DNA from: Klebsormidium nitens
Taxonomy: Eukaryota > Streptophyta > Klebsormidiophyceae > Klebsormidiales > Klebsormidiaceae
NCBI GenBank assembly: GCA_000708835.1
Contig: DF237187.1
Location: forward strand, 19,953-83,952
Direction of reading: 5' to 3'
DNA: 64,000 nucleotides
Made by a program: the position numbers and the translations under genes. Positions 46,174 to 58,700 of this stretch are shown here, piece by piece; position 1 is the first letter of the stretch; each line of letters begins with the position of its first letter. The notes below the pieces were generated by a model. The model worked only from the letters and a program-made list of their open reading frames with translations. It was not told the DNA's origin and did not search any database.

Positions 46174-49100
46174 TATATTAGTCGAAATTAGATACATCTA
46201 GCTAGGAGGATGAGTAGGATGGGAACTCAGTGCATGATCTACGTTTTTCTTAAAATATGACCAATTCATTTCCTCTGGGGTTAGGGTCCATGTAGCCATT
46301 TGGGCGCTATATAAGGCAACTTTCAATTGATGTATGATGGGCTCTTGTCATTTCTGACAACACCGGTTTGACCATCTTCTTCGAGTCGAGACTGGTCGGT
46401 TCGGTAGCTTCGTCTAGTCGTTTTGCAGGGGGCTAGTGACTGTTGGTACATCATGTATAAGAGGTCTGATTGGTTATCTATAGGCCGGATGTGTTAAAAG
46501 CGGCCCGTGACTCTGAACTTCTGAAATCATCTAGATCCAAAGTGGTCATCCGGGCACCGGCCACCAGCCCCCCCGACTCTCGCTACGGAGCTCCGGGAAC
46601 CAGCCATCAACGCCGGGGCCCACCAAGGTAAGTTCAGAAAACTGGAGGTCCGGACGCCACTGCACAGATGTTTCGAGGCAATGCGTTGACCGAGCTGAAC
46701 TTCCCGGCGACCCAACTTAGTACCCAACAATTTTCGGATCGCCGAAGGTGAAAGCTTCCTCATTCACCACAATTCAGGCTGCGGCATTTTGTCCCGCGAC
46801 GCCCGATGGTCCGTCGGTCCCGGCTGTCGGTCCGACCAGCAGTGCAATCAATGGACGACCAGCCACTTGAAGCAGCTTTCCAAATTGCCACGTGCAGAAA
46901 TTCTTGACACTACATTCACGGTACCCTTGTCAAAAAGCGCGGCTTAACTCGGTAGTTTTTGAGGTCCCGAACTTCTCGCTGAAGCTAGGTGCGACCGTCC
47001 GATGAGCGCCACGTTAGGGTACCGTGTCAGACTTACTGAGTACACTGCCGCAGTACTTCTGCGGTCGCGGCTGTACGCGAAAAAGATGACGTTATCAAAA
47101 GTAACCGTCGGCCGAGTTAGCCCAGCTGCCGGGCTAGCCTAGGCTCACCGGGTCAGCTTGAACCGGGCGGTATTTTTGGCCCACGGCATGCCAAAAAAGC
47201 TCCCGGGTTCGCGCCGGACCGAGCTAGCCTGAGCCTTGTCTTGTGTGGTTAGAATGCTTACCTGAGCATTGGGTTCAATTGGCGCTCGGGTGATACTAGG
47301 GCATTAGCGATTATGAAGGTGTGGTCTAGCGCAAAATGTCGCCGCATGTTGCAGGCTACCGGGCACCCTGGTCACAAAGGGTGATTCAGCTAGTATGTAC
47401 CGCAGACTGTCGAGGAGTACCGCGGTTCTAAAATTCGAAGACCGCGGTTATAACTATTTGCAGACCGCGGTTCTAAAATTGAGGCTATCGGACGGTCAAT
47501 TCATCGATGAGCAGAGGTTTACGGTGGAGATTTAAGATTTCACCGTCGCGCGAGACTCCGGTACCTAGCCTAGAAGTAGGTAGGTGGTATCTAGGCTAAG
47601 CTTCAAGTCTACCGGTAGTACCGTAGTAGGTAAACAGGTTGTACCTAGGCTAGGCTCTTCAGGTACCAAGTTTGGGACTGCCGGGCACTTCAGTAGGCTG
47701 TGCTGCGGTTATTTTGAAGTAGGACAGTGCCCGGGGATTCGTCATACTAGCGGGACCGCCGGTCCAACCCCAGCCCACGTGGTATGTATACCACACCTCT
47801 CTCATTGGCTGATTCAACTCCGTACCTTTGACGTGGCACCGCTGGATGAAGAGCCCCGGTACTTGCGGCCCCGGGCAAACTGAACCGCGCTTTTTGACAT
47901 ATGTACCGTGAATGTAGTGAAATTCAGCTATCATGTGTCCATTAGGAACTTATCGACCAGTGCTTTGATCATTTGAGTGCTTAAGTTTGGAAAGGTTCCT
48001 TGGCAACTTGGCAATTAAACAATAAAAGTATAGATTAGTATATATTGGATGAAATGGACTCACCATGGAGACCTTAGACAACGCAAAAGGTTAAGGCTAC
48101 TTTCCTCTCACGCTTCGTCTCTTGAGCGGCGCGGCACTCAGGCACCCCTCAGGCATTGCTTCGAGGTACCGTTATACCCCTGTTATACCGTGCTCCCACG
48201 TGCGTACGAAGATGAGAAGTAGTACGATATTCCTATGACACCCGGGATACTTCTAGTATACATCGTATACACCCCGTATACACGATACCATTCTGGCAAT
48301 GAATAGCCGGGCAATAGCCAAATGGCGACCCAATGGCCACCGAATGTCCCAATGGCCAAACGGCCACCAGGCAAAGAGGCAACCGTGGCCCCAACTAGGG
48401 CGAGTACGAGAGTACTAAAGCTTACTAAGCCGCAGCCTGCAGGCTGTATGCCGCAGCTAGTAGCTCAGTGGTCCAGACTCCAGTGGCTCGAACGATCAGT
48501 CACCTTCACGGCCAACCTCACACACATACCGTCAGATGAGCATGAAGGGGTTCATCGGACGGTCGAGGATTCTCCATTTCAGTTGCAGCCTTCCGAATTT
48601 CGGTGATCGTCACGGTGCACTCCGAGGCCGCCGGCCAGGCTCGTCACGGTCACCGTCACGGTGTTGCCAGTTAAAGCAGTTTCAAACTATTCCCGCCAAA
48701 ATCGACGGTTTGTTTGTTCCCTCACCTGAAGGGAAGGCGAAGCGACGGCGGTGACCAAATTTTCACCCCAGGGCTCCCCCGGCTGCTTTTCCTTTGCTGA
48801 TGCAAGTCCGCCGCGGCTCGGGGACTCAAAAGCGGTTACAAGTCGAGTCAGCAACGCAATCACTATCGACGGCCATAAGGTGCCAAAGGATCTTGAGCGA
48901 GGGGCTTTAGCGGTAGGATGTCTCTTGATCACGCGCGCAAATCCCTGAAAAATCGGATCATGCATTTTGGAAAGCTGGTTCCTTAATCACGTGTCAGGAT
49001 TCGATGTAGCGAGCTCAAGACTTGCTTGCGTTACGCTCCGACACGTCAAAATTTAACTTCGGACTTAAATTCATTGCGGTCGACGCTTGGGCATGCGGGC

Positions 49101-49712
49101 GCTCCGCTTCGACGTAACGGTGACATGCTCGGGCTTATATCGTCGGCTTTAGACCAGTCCGACGCGGCATTGCATGGAACACATGGGGGACACTTGGACA
49201 CTTTCCGGGGCCAACTCAGCTCGCCTTTCGTGCGTGCGCCGTGCAGGCGCTCGTATCGCACATGCGAAGGCCGCAATATTCGGAACGAGGAGGCGCTGGC
49301 ACGGGCGTGGGCGGTTTCAAATTCCGATTTCCTGGCTGAAATTGCTGCCCGGGGAATCGTCACACGCCCTGCACGTACCGGGTTCGTATCCCCCTACTCC
49401 CGGTGACGAACGTGCAAGTTCAAATGCGCTGACTTTTGAAAAGTCAGCAGCTCCGACTCCGAGTCAGCTTCGAGAAGGAAAGGGGAGCGATCGCTTCTTT
49501 GTGCAGATTGATTCAAGCATTCCCTTCCTTGCTTCTGGCAAGCAGGCGTTTTCAGGGGCGCTAGGAGCTCTGCTTTCGCAGCCGTTGTGGCGTTGTTTGC
49601 GTCTTCTGTGAGGAACGCAAGTGCGATTTGAGCTGAGCAGGTAGCATGTACTGTAGGCAGGCGGTAATTCTGCGAGCGAGGCCAGGTTTTGCCTAGGGAG
49701 CCCGTTTGGCAC
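46174..49712. other. intergenic region upstream of KH-RING gene
   Basis: No gene is recognised. Around 47400-47480 the motif accgcggtt recurs three times with spacers. Around 47560-47670 there are palindromic cctaggct/gtacc-rich sequences. Around 48290-48370 imperfect short repeats of aatggccac type occur. These look like decayed repeats. The KH-RING promoter should lie at the right end. Confidence 0.45.
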
Positions 49713-52700
49713 ATGGCTGCGAGTGACTTCTTACCAGAGGACAGTGATCGCAGCTCAGACACCACTGATTTGGGGCAGATGGGTACGGAATTTGTTTATC
49801 AAGAAGAGTTAATGTCTGGGACTGAGGAAGAGTTCAAGAAAATGGAGGATGCAAAGAAGTTGAAGAGGGAGGCGGCACATCGCAGGAAAGCAGAGGCGAG
49901 GCGCGAGAAGGAGCGCATGGAAGAGCTTGAGAAGCAGCAGAGAGAGGTGAGGAGGGCCCCTGGGATTGCCCACTCCGCTCTTGTATGATAGCTGCAAAAT
50001 CTGTTGATATGGTCTGGGGCATAGGTCTTCTGTTCCTGTGTCATCACTTTTTTGATAATGAATGATTGTCCTTTTCTTAAGGATGGTGGTTTTGACTGAT
50101 TTGTGAGCATGCTGTGCTTCATGTCAGCCCATTCAGTGCAAATTGTGCATGATGGCTGCGAGGTCCTGATCTTGCTTGGAAGCACTAGTAGTACCTCTGT
50201 TTCATCTCCAACAAGCGCTGTTCGGTAATCTTCACATACGTGCTTTCAGTGCGCATGCGATCATCTTTTGCAGCTCGAACTATTAGCTACTTTGTAACCC
50301 TCAGTACTGGGTGACCCCCCCACCCCCTTCATCATCATTGCATTCATCTCCTGTACAAAAGTTTGTCCTCGCATCTTTCTGGGTTGTTGGTTAGCGGTTT
50401 CCTGCATCTGTCAAGCTCCCCACTGTTGTCTGATGAGTGATGTGCAAATGAATATACATCTTTTTCTGGTCTCAGATTTTTTTCTGCTGCATGTGGGGGC
50501 AGCAATCATGCACATTACATGAGGCAAACACGTGGAAATGGTGGCTTGTAAGCTTTGATCAACACGATGTAGACGACCGATTTGGTGTCAACAATTGGCC
50601 TTGTGACATCGTTCATTCATGCAGCCCGCTTTTTATGATCGTAGTGATCTGTACCTCAACTGAGATTTTGGTGGAAGTGGGACTGTAGTCAGTACACAAT
50701 TGCCATCAGTTGAGAGGTTAGATGCCTGATCTGCTTTGACAAGGTTCTAGCCAGCAGTCAGAAGTTGCAACACCATGCAGATCAAGTTCAGTGCTTGTTT
50801 AATGTATGATGGTGGGTGTGCGAAGAAGCAAGGGTGTTTTTCTGTGACACAAGGACAGAGTGGTATGCATGGTGTCTGTAAGTTGTTTCTTATGGCTGTT
50901 AAAGGTTACCCTTATCACGATAGGGGGTGCTCCAAACTATGACAGCTCTTCAAACTTCAGAGTGTGTGCATAGATCTCAATGATCTTTGAAGAGGTTGTT
51001 CTGATTCTTTGTAGTTGATCTTTGCTGGGACCGCGTACCAGGTGGACGCTTCTGAGTTGGAAGTCATGTTTACTATGGTGATGGTGTCCCCTTTCTTGCC
51101 AGTTTCTGCTGCCTTGAGCTTCCTGTCGCCGTCATTCGAGTACCAAGTCATTGGAGCTCGTCAATTTGGCTCTCCTCAGCGTTGTGTGTTGTGTTAGCTT
51201 AGGGGATTGGTATTTGTTTGGAGCTCTGTGGCACAGCACAGTCCTGAACTTTTGATCTTCATGGTGGCAAGGCTTTTGTTTGCTCCATCCAAGGAAAGTC
51301 ACACCCATTATCATCCTACCAATTTGGATTGCTTGGTACAGGTGCTCAGCTATGACTCTGTTTCTCCGTTTGGGTTATACTGGAGTTGGATGGTTTGCAA
51401 GCGAGTGGCATGCAGAGTGTCCTTGTTTTTACTTGCCGATCAATTGGTCCAACCAGGCTCAGATATGTTCTGGGCTCTGTGGCATGAGCATGTGAGTAGA
51501 GAAAATCAGAAGTGGAGACCCAAGTTAGCCGTCTGCTGTCGCCTTGGTTGCAATTGGTTCTATTGCTGATGCCGGGTCTCACATTGATTTTTTGGTTTGA
51601 TATGATTGTGAATTGAAGATCTGAGCCTTGTCTGGGTCGATATGATTATGTGGTTTGAAGCTTTGAGCCTTGTTTGGGTCTGCAGCACGTGCGATGTGTG
51701 TGGTGCAATCATGCAGGAAAAACGGAAAAGCTTTTTAAGATGCATAGCAGTGTTCAAGATCTTGTGATTGTAGAAGTGCCAGGTTCGTTGAGACATGTCT
51801 TTCTGGTTTCTGTGTTCTTGACGGGCGCCTTCATCCTTGTAGTTGGTGTAATCCTGCCTGGATTTTTCCTTTTTTCCAAAAACCTTGTATTTGTATTATG
51901 TTCAGACCTCATCATGCGGGCCAGTCATCCTATACTCACCCAGACCTGAACCGAATCGAAAACTTAATAATCCCCACGAGGGCCAGTAATTACAGACTCA
52001 GCCAAACTTGAAATGGTTTGGAAGTCTAAGTCCCACACAAGTCGCACCATTCCTTGCAGGAGATCTTAGCCCTGGTTGAACAGCAGCGCCTGAAGCGCAT
52101 CGAGCAGCAACGCCAGGAGGAAGACCACGGCCGCCACCAGGAAGGTGCCGCGCAAGAGAAGCGCCGCTCAGACGCTCATCAAGCCGTTGAAGCCCACCGG
52201 AATTCAGAAGCCCAGCGGCGGTCCGAGAAGGAGAAGAAGGCTGCGGACGAGAAGAAGGCGCGGGGAGAGGCGGCGCAGAAAGCGCACGAGGCGAAGATGG
52301 CAGCGGAGGCGGCAAAGGCCAAGAGTCAGGCGGCGCAGGAAGCCCAGGCGCAGGCGCAGGCGGCCGCACAGGTGGGGACGCGCGCTTCTTAAGTCAAGGG
52401 TTTGTTTGCGAGGTTTGCAGGAGTGGGAAAGAATGAGGTTTGTTCAGGGCAAGAGTTTGTTCAGAGCCTGTGTGCTCACGCAACCGTTTCCGTTTTTGTT
52501 TTAACTTCAGTTTCGCACCCCTCAATCTCGTCCGTTCAGTCAGTTTTGCCCGCTTCTTTTTCTTTCTCATGATATACCTTCTGGATGCAACTTCTTGTAG
52601 TTGGTGGTTCATACTGAAGATCAGCTTCATTTAGTTGTATCGCATGTGTCGTTCGGTACGAACTCCGCTTATCCAACGTCAATCTTTTACGCTTTATCTT

Positions 52701-55700
52701 GTGCAAGCGACATTTCTCAGGTTGAGCCCGAGAAGCAGCAGCCCTACCCTTTCTCATGCAGCGACGTTTCTCTGAAAAGTGTGTTTCTATTGTATCAGTG
52801 GGAAGTTTCATGGTTGTAGACAATCTTGAAAGAGGAAAGCAATTAAGCTGAACTTTTTCTTCCCAGGCGCAGCTCCAGAAGCAGCAGCATCAGATCCGCG
52901 CCGCCATGGAGAAGAAGCGCCAGTTGGCTCGGGGCCCCCGTAGCGGTGTCGTGAGCGTCCCGCTGACGTCAGGGGTCTCGTCGGTGACGACATCGGAGGG
53001 GGTGGTGCTGCCCATCGAATCAGAGAACACGGAAGTGGTGCTGCAATGGCCCGTCGAAGTTCACAAGGTAAGCGCTGCCCCTGGGAGAAATTGTTGTTCT
53101 ACAAGATATTGGTATTCGGCTCCGTTCGCTCTCAAAAGAAGAGTACTTCCCGCTTCTTGCTGCTTTGAAGAGGGTTTTTCCGACAGCCTTACATGATAGC
53201 TTGCACATTTCATTCTTGATACTGCAGTCTCGTGCTGGCTGTTCGGAACTTTTGAAAGCTCGACCCAGAAGACTGTTTTGGCAGATGCAAGCTGGCACAC
53301 TAAATCTTGGACAAGCGCAAACGGGTCTGAAAAATCTTCTTTCCTCTATTCTTCTTCAGGTGGCTGAGTGCGAGTATCAGGCGGGGGGTACGATGTGCAC
53401 CATGAGAGTGACCCTCCTGGCCGCCGGATTTGTCATTGGGGCCCGAGGCGCGTCGGCCCGCCAGATTGGTCAGCAGACGGGGGCGGTGCTTCAGTCGTGG
53501 ACGGACGAAGACAAGGGTGACGTGGGGCCGTGCCGGGTGTTCCGTATCCAGGGAAAGCGGTCGCAGGTGAGCGTTCTTTGAGAACGCTTTTGGTCGGTTC
53601 CGGGATCGTCTGGTTGGATTGAGGCAGGGCGATCATTGTGATTCTCGTTTTCTGTTATCGTCTGTTGTGGGCTACTGTTGTTGACGTCATGTGTCCATGC
53701 GTACAGCAACTGCTAATTTACGAAGCGTGGTGGATTCTCTTGTCGATCTATGTCACTTGGGACCCTTATGTGACGTCCACGAAACCGCTTCAAAGCAGGC
53801 TTTGGGCAACGGTCTCCACACTGTCAAGCGCTGCTTAGCCGAGCTTTTCAGATCAGTTTTCCTTCTTCTTGTTTGTCAATCTCAGCTTCTCGCCTGAATT
53901 TAACCTCTTACAATATTTTTCCTGATTCTTTCACTCCTAACCCCTCACTTGACCCCCACCCCTCCGCAGGTGCAAGCCACTGTCGCGATGATCGAGCAGG
54001 CCGTCGACAAATACCGCGAGCTGTGCGAGAGCAAGCGGCGGGGGGAGTTCGTCACGCGCGAGCACGTCATCGGGGGGGTCCAATTCCACTACCAGCCACC
54101 CCCCGCCGTGCCATGGTCCCCGTTCTCGTCGACAAGATCACTGGCGAAACCACGGAAGTTACCCTTGGCGCCGAAGACGGGAAAGTGAACTCGCACGTCG
54201 TCACTTCTCGAGCTTCGACCACCCCCGCGCAACAGCAGCAGGGGGTGCCGAAGAGCACTCTCCCGCTCCCCCCCTCGCACGTGAACGGCGCGCTGTTCTC
54301 GCAGATCCTGCAGCAGCGCCGGGGCGGTGATGGGCAGGCGGCGCGCAACATCTCCTCCCCCCCCCAGGCCGCCTGGCAAAGTCCCCCCCCCTCGGTGACG
54401 GCCGCAGGGGCGGCGGTGGATCGGTTTCTTCTGGAGGGGGGTTCGCTCGCAGCACTGGAACAAGCAATGCAACAACAGTCGCTCGCGGAACGGCTTTACC
54501 CGGGGGGTGGTGCGCAGTACGGGCAGATTCCTTCCGGCGGCGGAATGGAGGCGGAACGGATGACGATGGCGGAGCGACTCAAGCAGGCCGAGCGCCTAAG
54601 GCAAGTGGAGCGGTTCGCGGAGCGACTGCAGGCGATGGAACGGTTGCAAGCGGTCGAGCGACTTCAAGCGGCGGAACGGATGCAGGCAGCGGAACGGATG
54701 CACCACCAGCAACTAGACGCGGACCGAATCCATCTCGACCCGCGGGGGGCGGGTCCTTACGGATACGGGGAAGTTTTGTACGCGGATCGTGGGCCCCGTC
54801 CCAGGGGGGATGACCCGTGGGCGAACGCACCCCCCCAAAACGCGGCGTGGGGTTCGGGGGGGTTGTATTCCATGTTCCCAGAGACCAAACCTGGCCCCCC
54901 AAGCAGCCAGCGCAGCTTCAACACCAGCCCGTTCGGTTCCCCACCCTTCGGATCCTCCCCCAGCAGTTTTGGCGGCTCCCCCCCCCTCCAGCCGCTGGGG
55001 ACTTCGGCCCCCCGCCCCATGCAGGCGGCGAGCGGGGGGTATTCCAGCCGGTTCAGCTTCGCCAACGGACAGGGGTCGAGCCCCAACGGCAGTTTTGACA
55101 GCTTTGGCACGCAACCCCCCGAGACGGACGCGGACGACGCGCAGCTGTGCATTGTGTGCATCGAGAGACCCGTCAACGCATGCTTACTGGTGAGGACACG
55201 TGGCACGCGCTGATGGTTTAAGCACTCTTGTTACAGCTTTGTTTTGGTTTTGAGTTTTCCGAATAGAAACGTTTCAGTTGGCGACTTGCTGAGTCCCTTA
55301 CAATGCATTTGTGGGTCTGGCTCCTTTCACTTCCTCCGGAAAGAACTTGGATACCGCTCGAAGAAGGCGCTATTCAGTGTTCGAAACGAAGCAATTGCTG
55401 AAGAACCTGGCGCACAAAGACAAGTGCCGGCCTTCTGTACTTCCTAGATGGTAGTCTGTCGTGCAAGCGGTGTTGCGATTTCCGTTTCAGATCTGACGCT
55501 GACTTCTTTGTTTCATCTGCGCAGACTTGCGGCCACAGTTCGTTTTGCCAGCCGTGCGTGGAGAACCTGCTCAACTGCCCCCTGTGCCACGAAGAGATCG
55601 TGACCGTCCAACCGATTCCCCCTCGCGCTTCCCCCAAGTCGAGCGCCATGCACGGGTTGCACTCTGCCGCCGGGCCGGGTCCGGGGGTGGATTCCCTGTT

Positions 55701-55719
55701 CAACTGGTCGCTCAATTGA
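49713..55719 (+). CDS. KH-domain and RING-finger protein (apparent frameshift in exon 5)
   Basis: Six exons (49713-49946, 52060-52371, 52867-53067, 53360-53566, 53970-55189, 55525-55719). Residues 1-210 are acidic then a long Glu/Lys/Ala/Gln coiled coil. Exon 4 carries a KH RNA-binding domain with the GxxG loop GARG (276-279) in VIGARGASARQIGQQTG, finishing in exon 5 (VAMIEQAVDKY). Exon 5 then encodes Gln/Pro/Gly-rich sequence with AERLQ repeats. The C-terminus is a C3HC4 RING: CIVC, then TCGHSSFCQPC and CPLC, ending FNWSLN-stop. This suggests an RNA-binding E3 ubiquitin ligase. Exon 5 is 1220 nt, one base short of a whole codon number. The KH-side frame and the RING-side frame meet near a G7 run (54072-54078) and C6 run (54099-54104). 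As written the KH-side frame stops at 54188. A sequencing error is likely; a true frameshift is possible. Confidence 0.82.
51599..51680 (+). repeat. two ~41-bp tandem repeats in KH-RING intron 1
   Basis: Units 51599-51638 and 51639-51680 both begin gatatgatt and end tttgagcc/ctgagcc-ttg-tgggtc. The 2.1-kb intron is otherwise T-rich and without recognisable genes. Confidence 0.8.
54560..54735 (+). repeat. coding repeat (AERL/MERLQ units) in KH-RING exon 5
   Basis: Degenerate 18-24 bp units of the type gcggaacggatgcag encode runs such as AERLKQ, VERFAERLQ, MERLQ, VERLQ and AERMQ, predicting an amphipathic helix between the KH and RING domains. Confidence 0.75.
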
Positions 55720-58700
55720 CCCCCCGGAACGAGATGGAAGCGCGCCCCTTACTGAGCGGAGAGAGATCACCCCAGCGAATCCTCGGTTGATGCGAACTAG
55801 GCATGAGAGGAGATGCGAGGGCCCGTCCAAAAGTTTTCGGAGCCCGAAGGGCGGCCGGAAACGCGTCCGAAGGGCGTCGCGTCGAAAGGCGTCCAAAAGG
55901 TGCCCGGAGGGCGGGTTTTGTAGCGTAGCGAATGTGAGTGGTTAAGTGCCATTTCGGAGACTGGGCTCTGTGGTCCGGCTTAGACACGTTGGGAGAATGT
56001 TAGCATAGGCTGCGGGCTGCGGCTGGCTTTGCCTTACCTAGGTTTGGGAGAGACTCCCCAGTAGGCTCTTTGCGGGATCGATTAAGGTGACGACACGTGT
56101 ATAGGGCTCGCCGCCACTGTACAGATTGCGGTTCTTGGTCGAGCGGTGGTGAACACATCAAGAGGGGGAACAGCATCGTTGGCGCCACGTTTCATAGTCG
56201 AACAAGTGTATGCAGTTGCGCGGTGGAGTCGAGCTTCATTCTTTCTCGGGCCCGTTTAGGCTTGGGGGTATAATAGTAAGAGTCGTGGGCAGGACATACT
56301 CGGCGACTCAGATGTGGTTGGAATAAGTACACACGCTCTGGCATATGAAGCGCAGACGCGAATATTGCTTTCATATATAGACAGACACTTACAGATTGGC
56401 AAAAGGAATACGAATGTCGCTGGGCACCTAACGTTGGACATATGCAGTCACCCTGACTTCCGCCCTCGATGTTCTCCTGTATTGAGTTGAGTTGCTTCGT
56501 TTGAAAACTTGCCACCTTTTCTTTTACATCTTATTGTGCAGACCATCGCGCTCTTATATTGTGACAGGAATTGCAGCGTGTTTGTTGCGCTGACCATTTG
56601 GACGAATGTTGCCGCACGCATCATGCGGACGCTCAATGCATGCAGTGTGGCATAATGCCCGGTGCCTTATATGTACCATGTTGGCAGGCGCTATACAGCA
56701 ATATCCGTTGGGGCCGGCCCGCCGGCCCATTGACACGTCGCTATCGATCTGCACGCGGCACCGTCGGATGAACTAAGTTGTCATCTGGCAGGGCCCCCGG
56801 GCCCGATATCGGTGTCGACTATAGTGCAGGACCTTAAACGATTATTTTGGGGGCCGATCTCACTGTGCGGGGCAGCATCTAGCTGCGTAGCTGCCAATCG
56901 CTCGTGCGGCCGGGCCGGCCTGCATTTGATCTACAGGCCAGGTATAAATGCTGGAAGACCGCGTGCACACGCCACGCTCGCTGCCGCGCATATATTGCCG
57001 GTGAGCGGTAATTCACATACATAAGTTCAAAGCTTTATTATCTGCACGTGAAGTACTCAGTCCTTGTTGGCAAAATTTGTCTTGGTGACTCGAAAAACTC
57101 GATCTGTCATAGGTAAACCGATGGGTTAAGTTAAGGATCGGCCCGACGTGACGGTGCACGCATGCAGCACGCAATAATGGACGACGGACGGCTTTGAAGC
57201 CACCGCATGTCTGTCGGACACCTCGATCGATGCCCCTTCTGAGCATTTGATCAAGAGCTCATTGGAATCAATGGTCTGAGCTCAGAAGCCCTCAGTTTGT
57301 CTCCTCGCAGTATGCAGAATGTAGGGAGAGGCTTCCCGTTGCCGCCAGTAAGCTCCTGGGCAAGCGCGTTACAAGGGCCTTCTCTGCGTTCCGTTGACGA
57401 GACTGGTAGGAATGGAAAAATAATGACTGGATCAAAGGAGCTGAATGAGTGCTATGCCTTAGCAAGGAAGCTTCTAACTGAAGTCCTTCTTCTGGGGACC
57501 TGGCACCACAGCCACCACAGCCTTGAGATTCTTTGCCCCCTTGTCGCGTTCAGGCCTGGCTTTGATTGCTTCGAGTTTAGCGGCATGAAGGTGACACACG
57601 TGACGTCTCGATCAGTCTGACAACTTTCTTCCTTTATTCGTTTCTGTAGAATCAAAAGTGCGCCAACGAATTGGTGCAGGTTCGAACATTGTTAAGACTC
57701 CTTGATTGCTGTTGAGACAGATACAAGCTTTTCCTTTGTAAAGCTTATAAAGCCTTGAAGCTCCTTAAGCATGGAAGGTATACTGCAAGACGGTAGGTTT
57801 CTTCTCCACTGGCAGGTAGTAACGTGTCGTCTCTTCGCACAAATAATTCTTTCTTCGGACTTACTACTCAAGTGCACAAAGTTGGGCGTTAAGTCGCACG
57901 AAGTTGGGCATTACGTCGCAATCATTGAATCTCTGCAATAAGCGAGACGCTGGCATATTTGAAAACCCTCGATGCAGACCTCGGATATTGGGCCGCTTGC
58001 CTAACAACCAACGATCCATACGATCATACTATGCGCAGAAAATCCCTCTTTTTCTTTTGGCGACCAGTCGAATCTTTCTTTATTGCTTTCCCGGGCCAGC
58101 TTTGACACAGCATGACCTCTTTGAGGGCCTCATATTCTGCACAGATTCTGCAGCAATCACGCATCCATCAGATCTAAGCACTCAAATTGAACTCAGATAT
58201 GATGGAGTCCCTATTATGCCAGTCACTATCAAGATTTGAACTGCTGCGCCTCAACTCCCGTGCCGAAAAATTGCTGCAGGTTAAGTTGGGCACGCGGCAG
58301 ACGTTGGCGTCCATTTTTGTCTTCATTTTGTGCCAGCTTGTCGGGAAGCTTTGCACAAAGTGACTCAGCAAGAGCCGCGAGTCAGCACATGGCGTGCTCC
58401 TAGCCGCCATGAATTTTGCAGCTGCATCCCAGATCTTGGATGTCCACATAGCTATGATATAGTATAGTTTCCTATCCAAGGAATGGTTGAGGTTGTGTTC
58501 GTCATCCTTATCGACTGTGCCCTTGATCAAGAGATAACAGGGTACTACTAGAATATCTGACTGCATTGCCGGTCAGACTGGCAGGGGCACAACAACGATA
58601 AATGCCGACCAAAATGCCAGTAAACCTCAGCATTTCTTGACCTTCCGGTAAGAGCGGTAAGGGCGTCTGCGTTTTGTACCATGAATCTAGATATCTCGCA

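Noticed and set aside
48455-48530. tRNA-like stretch (tagtagctcagtggtcc ... ggctcgaacg)
   Set aside because: It has an A-box-like sequence but no matching acceptor stem or proper T-arm, so at best it is a decayed tRNA or SINE fragment.
49365-49410. B-box-like gggttcgtatcccc
   Set aside because: No D-arm, anticodon stem or acceptor stem can be folded upstream.
53873-53969. upstream extension of the long open frame of KH-RING exon 5
   Set aside because: That frame left of about 54100 encodes unlikely sequence; the KH domain requires the other frame starting at the acceptor 53969/53970.
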